DNA from: CAVVIG01 sp050249955
GTDB taxonomy: Bacteria; Acidobacteriota; Vicinamibacteria; Vicinamibacterales; CAVVIG01
Length of the DNA: 64,000 nucleotides
Reading direction: 5' to 3'
NCBI GenBank assembly: GCA_050249955.1
Contig: JBFWPN010000011.1
Coordinates: 157,701 to 221,700 of the forward strand
Positions 18,015 through 27,868 of this stretch are shown in pieces. The stretch's first letter is position 1; the number at the start of each line of letters is the position of its first letter. The notes beneath the pieces were generated by a model, which was not told the DNA's origin, did not search any database, and worked only from the letters and a program-made list of their open reading frames with translations. A program made the position numbers and the translations under genes.

Positions 18015-18349
18015 CCCACGACCCTCAGGCGGATCGGGCGCGCGAGCAGGCCGACGTCGAGATCGAGGCGCGCCTCGGCCTCATCCTGGACATTGGCGCG
18101 AAGGCGAGCACGGCGCTGCTCGCTGCAGGTCTGCTCTGGTCCCTCATGTCGCGTGCATCCACCGGTGCCGCCTGGCTGCTCACGGCTGGGCTCGTGCTCC
18201 TGCTCGCCACGCCAGTGGCACGCGTAGCGGCCTCGGTGGTCGAGTACGGACGACGTCGGGACTGGACCTTCACCGTGCTCACCGCGATCGTCCTGGTGGA
18301 ACTCCTTGCCGGCGTGGTGGCCGCGCTCGTGTTCCACCGGCGGCTGTGA
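18011..18349 (+). CDS. DUF1634 membrane protein
   Basis: A 112-residue protein with a charged cytoplasmic N-terminus and three hydrophobic segments (about residues 32-50, 55-75, 87-107). It matches the DUF1634 family found next to TauE/SafE permeases, with which it is translationally coupled through an ATGA overlap. It probably acts as a small accessory subunit; no biochemical role is known. The 82 bp after its stop separate it from the convergent methylase gene and hold no clear terminator. Confidence 0.88.
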   Translation: MTHDPQADRAREQADVEIEARLGLILDIGAKASTALLAAGLLWSLMSRASTGAAWLLTAGLVLLLATPVARVAASVVEYGRRRDWTFTVLTAIVLVELLAGVVAALVFHRRL

Positions 18350-18431
18350 TCGTGCCGCGCATCACCGTCGCCGTTCGGGGTGGCGGGGGGCGTGCGACCA
18401 GCCGCCTGCGCGGCGCTGCGCCGCACCTGTC

Positions 18432-21400
18432 TCAGAGCCGCCGGTACGCCTCGACCGTGGCCTGCCGTTCGTCGGCCGGTACGAGCGGGAAGGTCGACAG
18501 TACATGGGTCAGCTCTCCGGCGGACAGCTGGTAGACATGCGCCACGATTGCATTCACTCGCGCGAGACGGGCAGAGTTGGGGCTCTGCTGCAGGGCGACG
18601 GCGTGGGTCGAGAGCTCGCGGGCCCATGGGCCCAGGTCGTCTTCCGTGGGGATCGGCAGCTGTTCGACGAGGGCGGTGGTGACGTGGACCGACACGCGCA
18701 TCCGGACCAGGAAGTTGACGACCAGACTGTTGAACAGGGCACACAGCAGGTGTTGTGATGCGACCGGCCACGCGTTCCTGAGGCAGAACAGCGTGTGGGT
18801 CGACACCGAGCGCGCCGGCAGTATGGCCGCAATGAGTGTCTGCCTGTTCCCGGCACTGGCCACGTCGCGATAGGCGAGCCGCCCGGCGTGCCACCGGCTA
18901 CCCAGCCGCCGGTCCGCATCCGACGGGTCGATCCGCCATCGGGCAATCTCCGGACGTGCCCGGAACGGTTCGATGGACTTGCCTTCCAGCACCGGCACGG
19001 TCCCGCGCCCGGTGCCGAGGAGCGATCGGTCCTCCGTCACGTTCAGCTCGCGGCCGAAGCGCGCGTGCCACCCGCATGCGTCGCCCAGGCGCGGGAAGCG
19101 TGCGTGGGCCCGCTCCAGGATGGCGAGGTCGCGTGGGCTGCGCAGGTCCGGCACGGACCGGTCCGCGCCGGAGATCCGTTCGAGCAGCTCCGGTGTGAGG
19201 CGGATCGGAAACCATCCGGGCACCGGTCCTTCGTCCGTCGCGGCGCCTTCGAGTTGTGTCGTGCCGGTCTCGCCAAAGCGGCACCACGTCTCCCGGGTGG
19301 TCTGGCCGGCGACCGCGGAGAGCAGCACGAACCGGACGCCGCGGTGGATGGGGAATGTACCGCGCCGGTTGTCGAAACCGACGAGTCGATCGACGGCACA
19401 GCGGCTGAAGACGAACCGGCGAAGACCGGCACTGCCGCTGTCCGACAGCACGCCCGAGGGCAGCACCAGGCCGATGCGCCCACCCGGGCGCGACAACGCC
19501 ACCGCCCGTTCCACGAAGAGCTGGTAGCGATTGACCTGGCCGTCTGGCTTCACGCCGTACGTGCCAGACTCCCTGGCGAACCTGACGAGTGCCGCGGTGC
19601 CCGTGCGCTGCGCCGCACGGTCGGCCTTCCCGTCGGCCCTGATCATGTCCCAGGGAGGGTTCCCCAGGACGGCATCGAAGCCCGCGTCCGGCCGTCGTGC
19701 GCCGCGCTCGTCGAAGAACACCTCCGGGAACTCGAGCTCCCAGTGAAAGAGGCGGCGACCGCGGCCTTCGGTTCGTGTGCTGGCCAGGAGCGACCGGGCG
19801 GTGCTGCCCGGCAGTGCCGAGCGACCGCCGAGCACGACCTCGGACAGGTCGGCGAATGCGGCCGGCGGCAGCGGTGGCGAGGCCAGCCACGCACCGCACC
19901 ATAGGTCTGCGATGGTCGACCACCGCGCCAGCGGGGATTCTGGCGCGACGAGCGCCGCGAGTGCGCGCTCCTTCTCCCGCACCTGCGCGGCCGTGTCGTT
20001 GGGGCCTGACGCCAGCCTGAAGCGCACCGGCAGGATCCCCTGCAGCGCGTCAGCCGCTGCTTCGTCGAACAGCGGCAGGGCCCCGGCGGTCGCCTTCCGC
20101 CTTGGTGGTGTCCGCAGGTGCGAGAGCCACGCGCCCGCCAGGCTGTCGCCGCTGCGCAGGTGGTGATCGAGGAACGTCAGCGGCCGCTCGGCCGCGAGCG
20201 TCGTCAGCCAGATCGACAGCCGCGCGAGCTGGACCGCCGTCGGATTCACGTCGACGCCGAACAGACAGCGCTCCGCGACCAGGCGGCGCATGGCGGCCCG
20301 CTCGGCCGGTCCGATGTCGGTCGCATGAAAGCGTCCGGCCTCCACGCAGGCCCGCTCGTATGCCGCAGCCAGGAAGCGGCATGCGCCGACGAGGAACGCC
20401 CCGCTGCCCATCGACGGATCGAGGACGCGCAGCGCCAGGATCGCGTCCGGCGAGGCGTTGCGCGTGAGCGGCGCCAGCGTGTCTCGCACCAGGTAGCTGA
20501 CCAGTGGTTGCGGGGTGTAGAACGTGCCTGTGGCCTTGCGGACACCTGAACCCGGCCGCAGTTCGACCTGCCGGACCCGCCTGGACGGTCCGCGCTCGAC
20601 GTGCGGTTCGTAGTCGAGCAGCGCCTCGTAGACCGCCCCGAGCTGCTCAACCCCCAGGTCTGCGTAGGAGATGCGTTCCCGACCGCGTCCGTCGTCCGAC
20701 CGACGCGTCGACAGCACCACGAGTGCACGACCGGCCGCCGCATCGTCGAGATCGTGGCGTTCGGCCAGTGGTGTGCGCGATGGCGAGAAGAGCCGCCCGT
20801 TGAACGCCGTGACCGTCAGGTCGCCGGCGCGACACCCGGCGTGCGCCAGGCGCGCCACGGCACGCAGCGCGTCCCAGAGGCCGACTGTCTCCTTCTCGAG
20901 CGCGGCATCGCACAGGCCATCGAGGCTGTAACTCTCCCGGTAGACCGGGTGCCACGACGGCACCAGCCCGCGTGCCTCGGCGAACAAGAGGAACAGCAGT
21001 CGATAGACGATTGTGAGCGCCTGTTCGAAGATCGCCGGGGGTGGCATCCGCCGCTCGCGAGTGGCCAGGGCGCGGAGCACCTCGGTGGACGCCTCGAGCA
21101 CGCCGTCGCGCAGTGAACGGCACACCGCGGTGCCGTGCCGATCGCTCTCGGCGATGAGTGTCTCGAGGGGCGATCGTCCGTCCGTGCCGATGCCAAGCGC
21201 GTCGGCGCTGAAGATCAGTGCCAGTGTGGACGCCGCAAGCAGCTCGTCCGCGGCCACCTCCACGTCGATCTGCGCGTGCCGTCCCGGGTGCAGGCCCGAG
21301 GCGTGGAGCAGCCGGAGCTGGCGTCCGTTGAAGATGAGGCACCACGCGGCGTCGGCCTGGTGCGCCTCACCGACGGCGCGTCGCCAGTAGCCGTCCATGC

Positions 21401-21719
21401 TGGCGCCCCACGGCGTGACCAGCCAGATGACCCGCGTGTTGCCCGCGTGGCCCCGCAAGCAGGCGGCGTCCCCTACGAGCGTGGTGTTGCTGCCGACCCG
21501 CATACCGAGCAGGGCCACAAGCGGATGCACCGCCACCTCCACCAGTGCCCTGACCGCCGAGGCGGGACCAAGCTGGCTGGCGCCGGTCCACCACGCGCGA
21601 AGCGCGCGCTGCAGCGGCGCGGCCGACGCGAGCTGCGTCAGTCCGGAGGCTCTGGCCTGGACGAAGCTGCGCGTCAGCAGATGCCCGCGGTACCCGGGCA
21701 CCGTCTCAGGCGCGCTCAT
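18432..21719 (-). CDS. Eco57I-like N6-adenine DNA methyltransferase (putative defence/restriction)
   Basis: A 1095-residue protein. An N-terminal ~400-residue helical region is followed by a gamma-class N6-adenine methylase core: motif X-like TGTFYTPQPLVSYLV, SAM-binding DPSMGSGAFLVG (about 435-447), FGVDVNPTAVQLAR and catalytic GNPPW (about 686-690). A C-terminal target-recognition-like part ends in ALFNSLVVNFLVRM and VEQLPIPT blocks, as in type IIG and BREX/DISARM methylases. The N-terminal part has a LIFNGRQLRLLHASG strand reminiscent of type I R/IIG nuclease-like domains, but I see no PD-(D/E)XK triad. The start codon overlaps the helicase stop (ATGA), so the two are made together. Confidence 0.88.
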   Translation of the reverse strand: MSAPETVPGYRGHLLTRSFVQARASGLTQLASAAPLQRALRAWWTGASQLGPASAVRALVEVAVHPLVALLGMRVGSNTTLVGDAACLRGHAGNTRVIWLVTPWGASMDGYWRRAVGEAHQADAAWCLIFNGRQLRLLHASGLHPGRHAQIDVEVAADELLAASTLALIFSADALGIGTDGRSPLETLIAESDRHGTAVCRSLRDGVLEASTEVLRALATRERRMPPPAIFEQALTIVYRLLFLLFAEARGLVPSWHPVYRESYSLDGLCDAALEKETVGLWDALRAVARLAHAGCRAGDLTVTAFNGRLFSPSRTPLAERHDLDDAAAGRALVVLSTRRSDDGRGRERISYADLGVEQLGAVYEALLDYEPHVERGPSRRVRQVELRPGSGVRKATGTFYTPQPLVSYLVRDTLAPLTRNASPDAILALRVLDPSMGSGAFLVGACRFLAAAYERACVEAGRFHATDIGPAERAAMRRLVAERCLFGVDVNPTAVQLARLSIWLTTLAAERPLTFLDHHLRSGDSLAGAWLSHLRTPPRRKATAGALPLFDEAAADALQGILPVRFRLASGPNDTAAQVREKERALAALVAPESPLARWSTIADLWCGAWLASPPLPPAAFADLSEVVLGGRSALPGSTARSLLASTRTEGRGRRLFHWELEFPEVFFDERGARRPDAGFDAVLGNPPWDMIRADGKADRAAQRTGTAALVRFARESGTYGVKPDGQVNRYQLFVERAVALSRPGGRIGLVLPSGVLSDSGSAGLRRFVFSRCAVDRLVGFDNRRGTFPIHRGVRFVLLSAVAGQTTRETWCRFGETGTTQLEGAATDEGPVPGWFPIRLTPELLERISGADRSVPDLRSPRDLAILERAHARFPRLGDACGWHARFGRELNVTEDRSLLGTGRGTVPVLEGKSIEPFRARPEIARWRIDPSDADRRLGSRWHAGRLAYRDVASAGNRQTLIAAILPARSVSTHTLFCLRNAWPVASQHLLCALFNSLVVNFLVRMRVSVHVTTALVEQLPIPTEDDLGPWARELSTHAVALQQSPNSARLARVNAIVAHVYQLSAGELTHVLSTFPLVPADERQATVEAYRRL

Positions 21720-24106
21720 CGCCCGCAGGTGAGGATCAACTCGACTGCCGGATCGAGTCTCCGCGTGCCGGCCGCGGCCTCTGCGCACGCCAGGCGATGC
21801 GCAGCCACCTCGTCGTGCGAGCGACGTTCGTCGGATCGGTCGCGCCGTGCCCGGTCTGCCCGCCGGTCGAAGAGGCCCGGCTGGTGTTCCCGCTCGGTAC
21901 GATGCCCCTCCGAGGCGACGGCACGCGCGCGCCGGAGCCGCATGGCGGCGAACCGGTCGTGAACCGAGAGCACCTCCGCTGCCCAGCGTGTCCGGCTCTC
22001 CGCGCCGAGCTGTTCGGCGGCACGCAGCACCGCGTCCGGCGGCGACGCGATCGGCGCCAATAGGGGCTCGATCCGTTCCGCGATGGTGCGTCCTGCGGCG
22101 TCGACGATCCGGTGTCGCACTACATACAGCACGCGCTGCCCGAGCAGTTGTCGCAGGCGGCGACGACGGGTGCGCGCGGCGAGGATGAGGGATGCACTGG
22201 TTCCTCGCTCCACGGACGCGGTTCGGGCGGCAAGCTGGCGCAGGGCTGCGAGGCGCGCCGCCTCCCTTGTGCCCTCCTCCGCGAGGCGGACCAGGGGGAC
22301 CGGCACGGCGGCGTTCGCCTGCATGGGCAGCACCGGACGGTGGCGAAGCACGATCACATGCGCAGACGTGTCCTCGGTCCACGCCGGCCGTCCGCGGAAC
22401 GGGTCGGGAGTGTCGATCCGTGCCCTGGCGCGCGAGACGCGCGCCGAGAGCCGCCGCTCGAGGTGCTGCTCTCCCGTACCGCGAGCCACCAGGTGGATGA
22501 CGTGGACCCGGCGCGACTGACCGATGCGATCCACGCGTCCAATCCGCTGTTCGAGGCGCATCGGGTTCCAGGGCAGTTCCAGGTTGACGACCGTACGGCA
22601 CTCGCGCTGCAGGTTCAGGCCCTCGCCGGCGGCGTCCGTCGCGAGGAGCAGGCCCGTCTCGTGGAACGTCCCGAGCGCGGCACCGCGCTCCTCGCGGCGC
22701 ATCCCTCCGTGGATGACTGCCGCGTGTGTTGCGACCTTCGCCCACACGTGTTCGAGCGTGTCGCGATACTCGGTGAACACGATCGCGGGCTCGCGAAGGC
22801 GCTCGAGCAGGCGGCGCAGGCGGGCCAGCTTGGAGTCGTGCGGCACGGCCAGGCGTGCGGCGTCGAGGACGTCACGCAGCAGGTGTTCCTCACGCGCCGC
22901 GTCGTCCAGGGCCGGCATGCTCCACATCGGGGCGGCGTCCGCCCCGTCGAACTCGCCGCCGGAATCCTCCAGGGGAAGCAGCAGTTGCGCGTCGACGGAA
23001 CCCGGGTGCCTGCCCAGGCACTGGAGGCGGCGCTCGGCCGACACGGCCAGGGCGAACGGGCTCGACAGCGCGCGCTTGTGCAGCAGCGACAGCAGGAGCC
23101 AGAGCGGCGCCACCAGCTCGGCCCGTGCGCGCCGCACCGCCCGCGTGAACGTCGCGAGCGCCGCGTGCATCCGCCGTTCCTCGGCGCTCGGCGCCACGGC
23201 CAGCGTATGGACCCGCCTCCCCGCATCGGTCCTGACCTCGTGGCGTGAACGGCGGAAGACGAGCAGGTCGTCCTGCTGTGCCCCGAGGCGGAACAGCTTC
23301 GAGAAGGCGGCCTCGTCGCCGCTGTGCGGCGTGGCGGTCAGCAGCACCACGAACGCTGCACGGCTCGTGAGCGTTGCGAGCGCCTGGTGTCGCTCGGAGT
23401 CGCCGGACGCGCCGTGCGCCTCGTCGACGATGACGACATCCCAGCCGGCGGCGGCTACCGGGGGCAGCACTTCGGGACGCTTGACGAAGTCGGACGAGAC
23501 GACGGCCGCCTGCACCAGCAGCCATGGATTCACGTCGGCGGGCACTGCGGCAGAAAGGCCGGCGAGTGCCGCCTGATCGACCACGGTCAGTGAGAGGGAG
23601 ATGCGAGCACGTGCCTCTTCGGCCCATTGATCGCGCAGTCCTGCGGGACAGACGATCAGCAGCCGGCGGCCAGCCCCTCGTGCCCGGAGTTCGGCGGCAC
23701 AGAGCAGGGCCTGCACCGTCTTGCCCAGGCCGACGTCGTCGGCGATGAGCACGCGCGATCCCCGGCCGGTGACAAGGGCCAGCGCCGGTTCCAGCTGGAA
23801 TGGCAACAGGTCGATGCGGGCGTGTGCGGCGGCACCCAGTTGCGCCGGTGAGACCGCACGCGTGATCAATTCAGCACATGCGGTGCGCCAGGCCGCGAAG
23901 CTCACCGATCGCGCGTGCCGCTCCGTTCTCAAGGGCTCCACATCGTCGAATGGGTGGAGCACGTGCGACGTGCGCGGATGCCCGACGCTGTCGTGACCCG
24001 CGAGCGTGAGCAGCCGGCAGGCGCCGTACGGCGTCACGTCCTGGATCACCCAGGCGTGCCGGCGCACGCGCACGCAATCGCCAATCCCAGGTTGCAGATT
24101 CTCCAT
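21716..24106 (-). CDS. SNF2/DEAD-like superfamily 2 helicase (DISARM DrmD-like)
   Basis: A 796-residue SF2 ATPase. A short N-terminal domain (about 1-60, GDCVRVRRHAWVIQDVTPYG) precedes Walker A ADDVGLGKTVQALL (GKT about 127-129), DEAH box VDEAHGASGD (about 228), motif III LLTATPHSGD and the C-terminal lobe LLATDAAGEGLNLQ with LPWNPMRLEQRIGRVDRIGQ. Such helicases act with adenine methylases in DISARM class 1 and related systems. Here only helicase and methylase are present; DrmA, DrmB and DrmC homologues are not seen. The 208 bp upstream (24107-24314) probably hold its promoter. Confidence 0.88.
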   Translation of the reverse strand: MENLQPGIGDCVRVRRHAWVIQDVTPYGACRLLTLAGHDSVGHPRTSHVLHPFDDVEPLRTERHARSVSFAAWRTACAELITRAVSPAQLGAAAHARIDLLPFQLEPALALVTGRGSRVLIADDVGLGKTVQALLCAAELRARGAGRRLLIVCPAGLRDQWAEEARARISLSLTVVDQAALAGLSAAVPADVNPWLLVQAAVVSSDFVKRPEVLPPVAAAGWDVVIVDEAHGASGDSERHQALATLTSRAAFVVLLTATPHSGDEAAFSKLFRLGAQQDDLLVFRRSRHEVRTDAGRRVHTLAVAPSAEERRMHAALATFTRAVRRARAELVAPLWLLLSLLHKRALSSPFALAVSAERRLQCLGRHPGSVDAQLLLPLEDSGGEFDGADAAPMWSMPALDDAAREEHLLRDVLDAARLAVPHDSKLARLRRLLERLREPAIVFTEYRDTLEHVWAKVATHAAVIHGGMRREERGAALGTFHETGLLLATDAAGEGLNLQRECRTVVNLELPWNPMRLEQRIGRVDRIGQSRRVHVIHLVARGTGEQHLERRLSARVSRARARIDTPDPFRGRPAWTEDTSAHVIVLRHRPVLPMQANAAVPVPLVRLAEEGTREAARLAALRQLAARTASVERGTSASLILAARTRRRRLRQLLGQRVLYVVRHRIVDAAGRTIAERIEPLLAPIASPPDAVLRAAEQLGAESRTRWAAEVLSVHDRFAAMRLRRARAVASEGHRTEREHQPGLFDRRADRARRDRSDERRSHDEVAAHRLACAEAAAGTRRLDPAVELILTCGR

Positions 24107-24258
24107 CGCTCCCCACGTGTGTCGATCGCCAGGACATCAGCGCTGGCGAGGTGACAGAGGCGAAAGTGCCCGGAATCCGAAGGTGGGCACACCTCCGGCC
24201 GGTGCATGGGCAAGGACGGTACCGTTGTCGTTGGGGAAGGGCGGGAAGGGGAGCCCGT

Positions 24259-24287
24259 CACCACGGGGCCGTGTGGGCTCCGTGGTG
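24259..24287. terminator. Inverted repeat, possible terminator after gpmA
   Basis: Perfect 8-bp arms CACCACGG and CCGTGGTG with a 13-nt loop lie 28-56 bp beyond the gpmA stop. There is no clear U-tract, so a terminator role is tentative. Nothing else is recognisable in the 208-bp gap. Confidence 0.3.
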
Positions 24288-24314
24288 AGGTGGCTGGCGC
24301 GGTCGTGGCGCCGA

Positions 24315-25061
24315 CTACTTCTGCGACGCCTGCCTGGCCACGCGTTCGGCGGCCGCCGCAGCGGCTGCGGCATCTCCGAGGTAGTAGTGCCGGATCGGCT
24401 TGAGGTCGGCGTCGAGTTCGTACACCAGCGGAATGCCGGTGGGGATGTTCAGCTCGACGATGTCGGCTTCCGAGACGTTGTCGAGGTACTTCACGAGTGC
24501 CCGCAGGCTGTTGCCGTGGGCGGCGACGAGGACCCTCTTGCCGGACGTGATGGCCGGCGCGATCGTGCCGTGCCAGTAGGGCAGGAAGCGCGCCACCGTC
24601 TCCTTCAGCGACTCGGTGAGCGGCAGTTCCTCGGGCTCGAGGCCTGCGTAGCGGGGGTCGCGCGACGGGTGGCGTTCGTCGTCCACGGTGAGCGGGGGTG
24701 GCGGGATGTCGTAGCTGCGCCGCCAGACGAGCACCTGTGCGTCGCCGTGCTTCGCGGCGGTTTCCGCCTTGTTGAGCCCCTGGAGACCGCCGTAGTGGCG
24801 CTCGTTGAGGCGCCAGCTCTTCTCGACCGGGATCCACATCTGATCGAGCTGATCGAGTGCGATCCAGAGCGTCCGGATGGCGCGCTTGAGCACCGAGACG
24901 TAGGCCTGGTCGAACACATAGCCGCCTTCCTTGAGGAGGCGGCCCGCCTCGGCGGCTTCCTCGCGCCCCTTGTCGGAGAGGTCGACGTCGGTCCAGCCGG
25001 TGAATCGGTTTTCCCTGTTCCAGGTGCTCTCGCCGTGGCGGAGCAGGACGAGCTTGTACAT
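24315..25061 (-). CDS. gpmA: 2,3-bisphosphoglycerate-dependent phosphoglycerate mutase
   Basis: A 248-residue dPGM interconverting 3- and 2-phosphoglycerate in glycolysis and gluconeogenesis. The phosphohistidine motif LLRHGESTWNRENRFTGW is at residues 6-23, and the second catalytic His lies in LVAAHGNSLRALVKYL. The length matches the family. A Shine-Dalgarno-like AGGAA precedes the ATG. It is the last gene of a glcC-type order glgC-eno-gpmA, 21 bp after eno, so the enzyme and the next glycolytic step are cotranscribed. Confidence 0.97.
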   Translation of the reverse strand: MYKLVLLRHGESTWNRENRFTGWTDVDLSDKGREEAAEAGRLLKEGGYVFDQAYVSVLKRAIRTLWIALDQLDQMWIPVEKSWRLNERHYGGLQGLNKAETAAKHGDAQVLVWRRSYDIPPPPLTVDDERHPSRDPRYAGLEPEELPLTESLKETVARFLPYWHGTIAPAITSGKRVLVAAHGNSLRALVKYLDNVSEADIVELNIPTGIPLVYELDADLKPIRHYYLGDAAAAAAAAERVARQASQK

Positions 25062-25082
25062 AGTTCCTCGCGGACGTGAGGC

Positions 25083-26381
25083 TCAGCGGCCGGAGAGCGC
25101 CTTGATCGCGGCGCGGCCGGCGTACTTCGCCGCCGTCCCCAGTTCTTCCTCGATGCGGAGCAGCTGGTTGTACTTCGCGGTGCGGTCCGTGCGGCTGGCC
25201 GAGCCGGTCTTGATCTGGCCGGCAGCGGTGCCGACCGCCATGTCGGCGATCGTCGCGTCCTCGGTTTCACCCGAGCGGTGCGACATGATGGTCGCGTAGC
25301 CGGCGTCGGTCGCCATGCGGACGGCGTCGAGGGTTTCGGTGACCGTGCCGATCTGGTTCAGCTTCACGAGCAGGCCGTTGGCCACCTTCTCGGCGATGCC
25401 GCGCCTGAGGATCTCGGGGTTGGTCACGAACACGTCGTCGCCGACGAGCTGCACCTTGCTGCCGAGCTCCTTGGTGATGAGCTGCCAGCCTTCCCAGTCG
25501 CCCTCCGCGAGTCCGTCCTCGATGGAGATGATCGGGTACTGACGGATCCAGTCGGCGTAGAGGTCGACCATCTGCGCCGAGGTGCGCTCCGCTTCGCCCG
25601 ACTTCTTGAACACGTAACGCCCGCCACCAGCCCAGAGTTCACTGGAGGCGACGTCGAGTGCGATGAACACGTCGTCGCCGGCCTTGAGTCCGACCTTGCC
25701 AATCGCCTCGAGTACCACCTCGACCGCCTCGCGGTTCGACTTGAGGTTCGGCGCGAAGCCGCCCTCGTCGCCCACGCCCGTGCTCTGGCCGCGCCCCTTC
25801 AGGATGCCCCGAAGGGCGTGGAAGATCTCCGCCCCGGTCCGGAGGGCCTCGGCGAACGACGGTGCGCCCACCGGCATCACCATGAACTCCTGGAAGTCGA
25901 CGCTCGAGTCCGCGTGTGCGCCGCCGTTCAGGATGTTCATCATCGGGACCGGGAGCGTGTACGCCGTCGTGCCATAGAGCGCGCCGACGTGCTGGTAGAG
26001 CGCCAGCTGCCGTGCAAGCGCCTCCGCCTTGAGCGCGGCCATCGAGACGCCGAGCAGGGCGTTGGCGCCGAGCCGCGACTTCGTCGCGGTGCCGTCCAGG
26101 GCGATCATCGCGGTGTCGAGCGAGCGCTGGTCGAAGGCCTGCCCCTCGAGCGCCCTGGCGAGCTCGCCGTTGATGTTCGCGACCGCCTTCCGCACGCCCT
26201 TGCCCAGGTAGCGCGCCTTGTCACCATCGCGCAGCTCGAGCGCCTCGCGTTCGCCGGTCGATGCGCCGGACGGCACGGCGGCCCGGCCCATGACGCCGCC
26301 CTCGAGGGTCACGTCCACTTCGACGGTCGGATTGCCGCGGGAATCCAGGATTTCGCGGCCATGCACTCGGGTAATCTTCAC
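25083..26381 (-). CDS. eno: Enolase
   Basis: A 432-residue enolase converting 2-phosphoglycerate to phosphoenolpyruvate. The N-terminal VHGREILDSRGNPTVEVDV, the Mg ligand regions SIEDGLAEGDWEGW and LVGDDVFVTNP, and the signature MSHRSGETEDATIADMAVG with IKTGSASRTDR are all intact. The start is a GTG preceded by a good GGAGG. It begins 3 bp after the glgC stop, indicating coupled translation within the operon. Confidence 0.98.
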   Translation of the reverse strand: MKITRVHGREILDSRGNPTVEVDVTLEGGVMGRAAVPSGASTGEREALELRDGDKARYLGKGVRKAVANINGELARALEGQAFDQRSLDTAMIALDGTATKSRLGANALLGVSMAALKAEALARQLALYQHVGALYGTTAYTLPVPMMNILNGGAHADSSVDFQEFMVMPVGAPSFAEALRTGAEIFHALRGILKGRGQSTGVGDEGGFAPNLKSNREAVEVVLEAIGKVGLKAGDDVFIALDVASSELWAGGGRYVFKKSGEAERTSAQMVDLYADWIRQYPIISIEDGLAEGDWEGWQLITKELGSKVQLVGDDVFVTNPEILRRGIAEKVANGLLVKLNQIGTVTETLDAVRMATDAGYATIMSHRSGETEDATIADMAVGTAAGQIKTGSASRTDRTAKYNQLLRIEEELGTAAKYAGRAAIKALSGR

Positions 26382-26384
26382 GGT

Positions 26385-27674
26385 TCAGGCTCCTCCACCA
26401 CGCCGGTCGGCCTCGGCCTCGTAACGCAGGGCCTCGTCGCTGAGCGGGGCAATGAATGGTTCGTCGTCGGCGGTGACGACCACCACACCGTTCTCGGTGA
26501 CGGTGTGCCGCCGGCGGTCTTCTTCGAGGTTGTAGCCGATCAGCGCGCCACGCGGGATCAGCAGATCGCGGTCGATGATTGCGCGCCTGATGCGCGCGTG
26601 GCGCCCCACGCGCACGCCCGGCATCAGGATGGATTGCTCGATGTGGCAGAAGCTGTGGACCCGCACGTTGGGGCAGAGCACGCTGCCGTAGATGCTGCTG
26701 CCCGACACGATGCAGCCCGGCGAGACGATGGAGTCGAGGGCCTGGCCACAGCGGCGGCCGGTTTCCGCGAACACGAACTTCGCGGGTGGTGCCTGGGGCT
26801 GGTAGGTCCGCAGGGGCCACTCCGGGTCGTACAGGTTGAACTCCGGGTTGACCTGGCAGAGGTCCATGTTGGCTTCGAAGTAGGCATCGAGCGTGCCGAC
26901 ATCGCGCCAGTACTTCGAGGCCTTCTTGTTCTCGTCGTAGAAGCTGTAGGCGTACACCGGGGCGCTGTGAATCAGCGCGGGGATGATGTCCTTCCCGAAG
27001 TCGTGGTTCGTGGGCCGGCTGGCGTCCGCCTCGAGTGCCTGGATCAGCACGTCGGTGTCGAAGATGTAGACACCCATCGATGCGAGGGCGACGTCAGGGG
27101 AACCCGGGATGGGGATCGGCTGCTTCGGCTTCTCCTGGAAGCCGGTGATCCGCTCCTGCTCGTCGATGGCGACCACGCCGAACTGCGTGGCCTCGTGCAG
27201 CGGCACCTCGATGGCGGCCAGCGTCACGGCCGCGCCACGCTCCTGGTGGGAGCGCAGCATGCGGGCGTAGTCCATCTTGTAGACATGGTCACCCGAGAGC
27301 ACGATGAGGTAACGCGGGTTCTCGCGGATGATCGAGTAGAGGTTCTGGTAAACCGCGTCGGCCGTGCCCTGGTACCAGTGCTCGCCCACGCGCTTCTGGG
27401 GCGGCAGGATCTCGATGAACTCACCGAGTTCCTCCGAGACGATGCTCCAGCCCATGCGGATGTGCCGGTTCAGGGAGAGCGACTTGTACTGGGTGGCGAT
27501 GAAGATCCGCCGGAGCCCGGAGTTGATGCAGTTGCTCAGGGCGAAGTCGATGATGCGGTAGGGACCACCGAAGTAGACTGCCGGCTTCGCGCGGTCCTTC
27601 GTCAGCGGAGAGAGGCGTTCGCCGGCTCCGCCGGCCAGCACGATGACCAGGCACTCGTCGAGCAGCGCGGGCAT
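26385..27674 (-). CDS. glgC: Glucose-1-phosphate adenylyltransferase
   Basis: A 429-residue ADP-glucose pyrophosphorylase, the committing step of glycogen synthesis. The nucleotidyltransferase signature AGGAGERLSPLTKDRAKPAV is followed by GGPYRIIDFALSNCINSGL. A C-terminal left-handed beta-helix region carries SPGCIVSGSSIYGSVL. It is likely allosterically controlled like other bacterial GlgC. It heads the glgC-eno-gpmA operon with a GGAGG ribosome site about 8 nt before the ATG. Linkage of glycogen synthesis to lower glycolysis genes is less usual than linkage to glgA or glgB. Confidence 0.96.
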   Translation of the reverse strand: MPALLDECLVIVLAGGAGERLSPLTKDRAKPAVYFGGPYRIIDFALSNCINSGLRRIFIATQYKSLSLNRHIRMGWSIVSEELGEFIEILPPQKRVGEHWYQGTADAVYQNLYSIIRENPRYLIVLSGDHVYKMDYARMLRSHQERGAAVTLAAIEVPLHEATQFGVVAIDEQERITGFQEKPKQPIPIPGSPDVALASMGVYIFDTDVLIQALEADASRPTNHDFGKDIIPALIHSAPVYAYSFYDENKKASKYWRDVGTLDAYFEANMDLCQVNPEFNLYDPEWPLRTYQPQAPPAKFVFAETGRRCGQALDSIVSPGCIVSGSSIYGSVLCPNVRVHSFCHIEQSILMPGVRVGRHARIRRAIIDRDLLIPRGALIGYNLEEDRRRHTVTENGVVVVTADDEPFIAPLSDEALRYEAEADRRGGGA

Positions 27675-27868
27675 GGTTCAGCTCCTCCGGGTGGGGGCAC
27701 CCGTCGGGATACCCCGGAACGGCGCGCACGGGCCGCATCCCGGTCGGGCCGGGGTCGCAATTGCTGCAGGGCTGGCGTCGATGCGTGTCATCGCGGGGCC
27801 GTAGGCGGGAACGTCTATAGCATAAGCAAACCAGGGGCGGTTGGCGCGAAATACTGCCGGGTCGTTGT

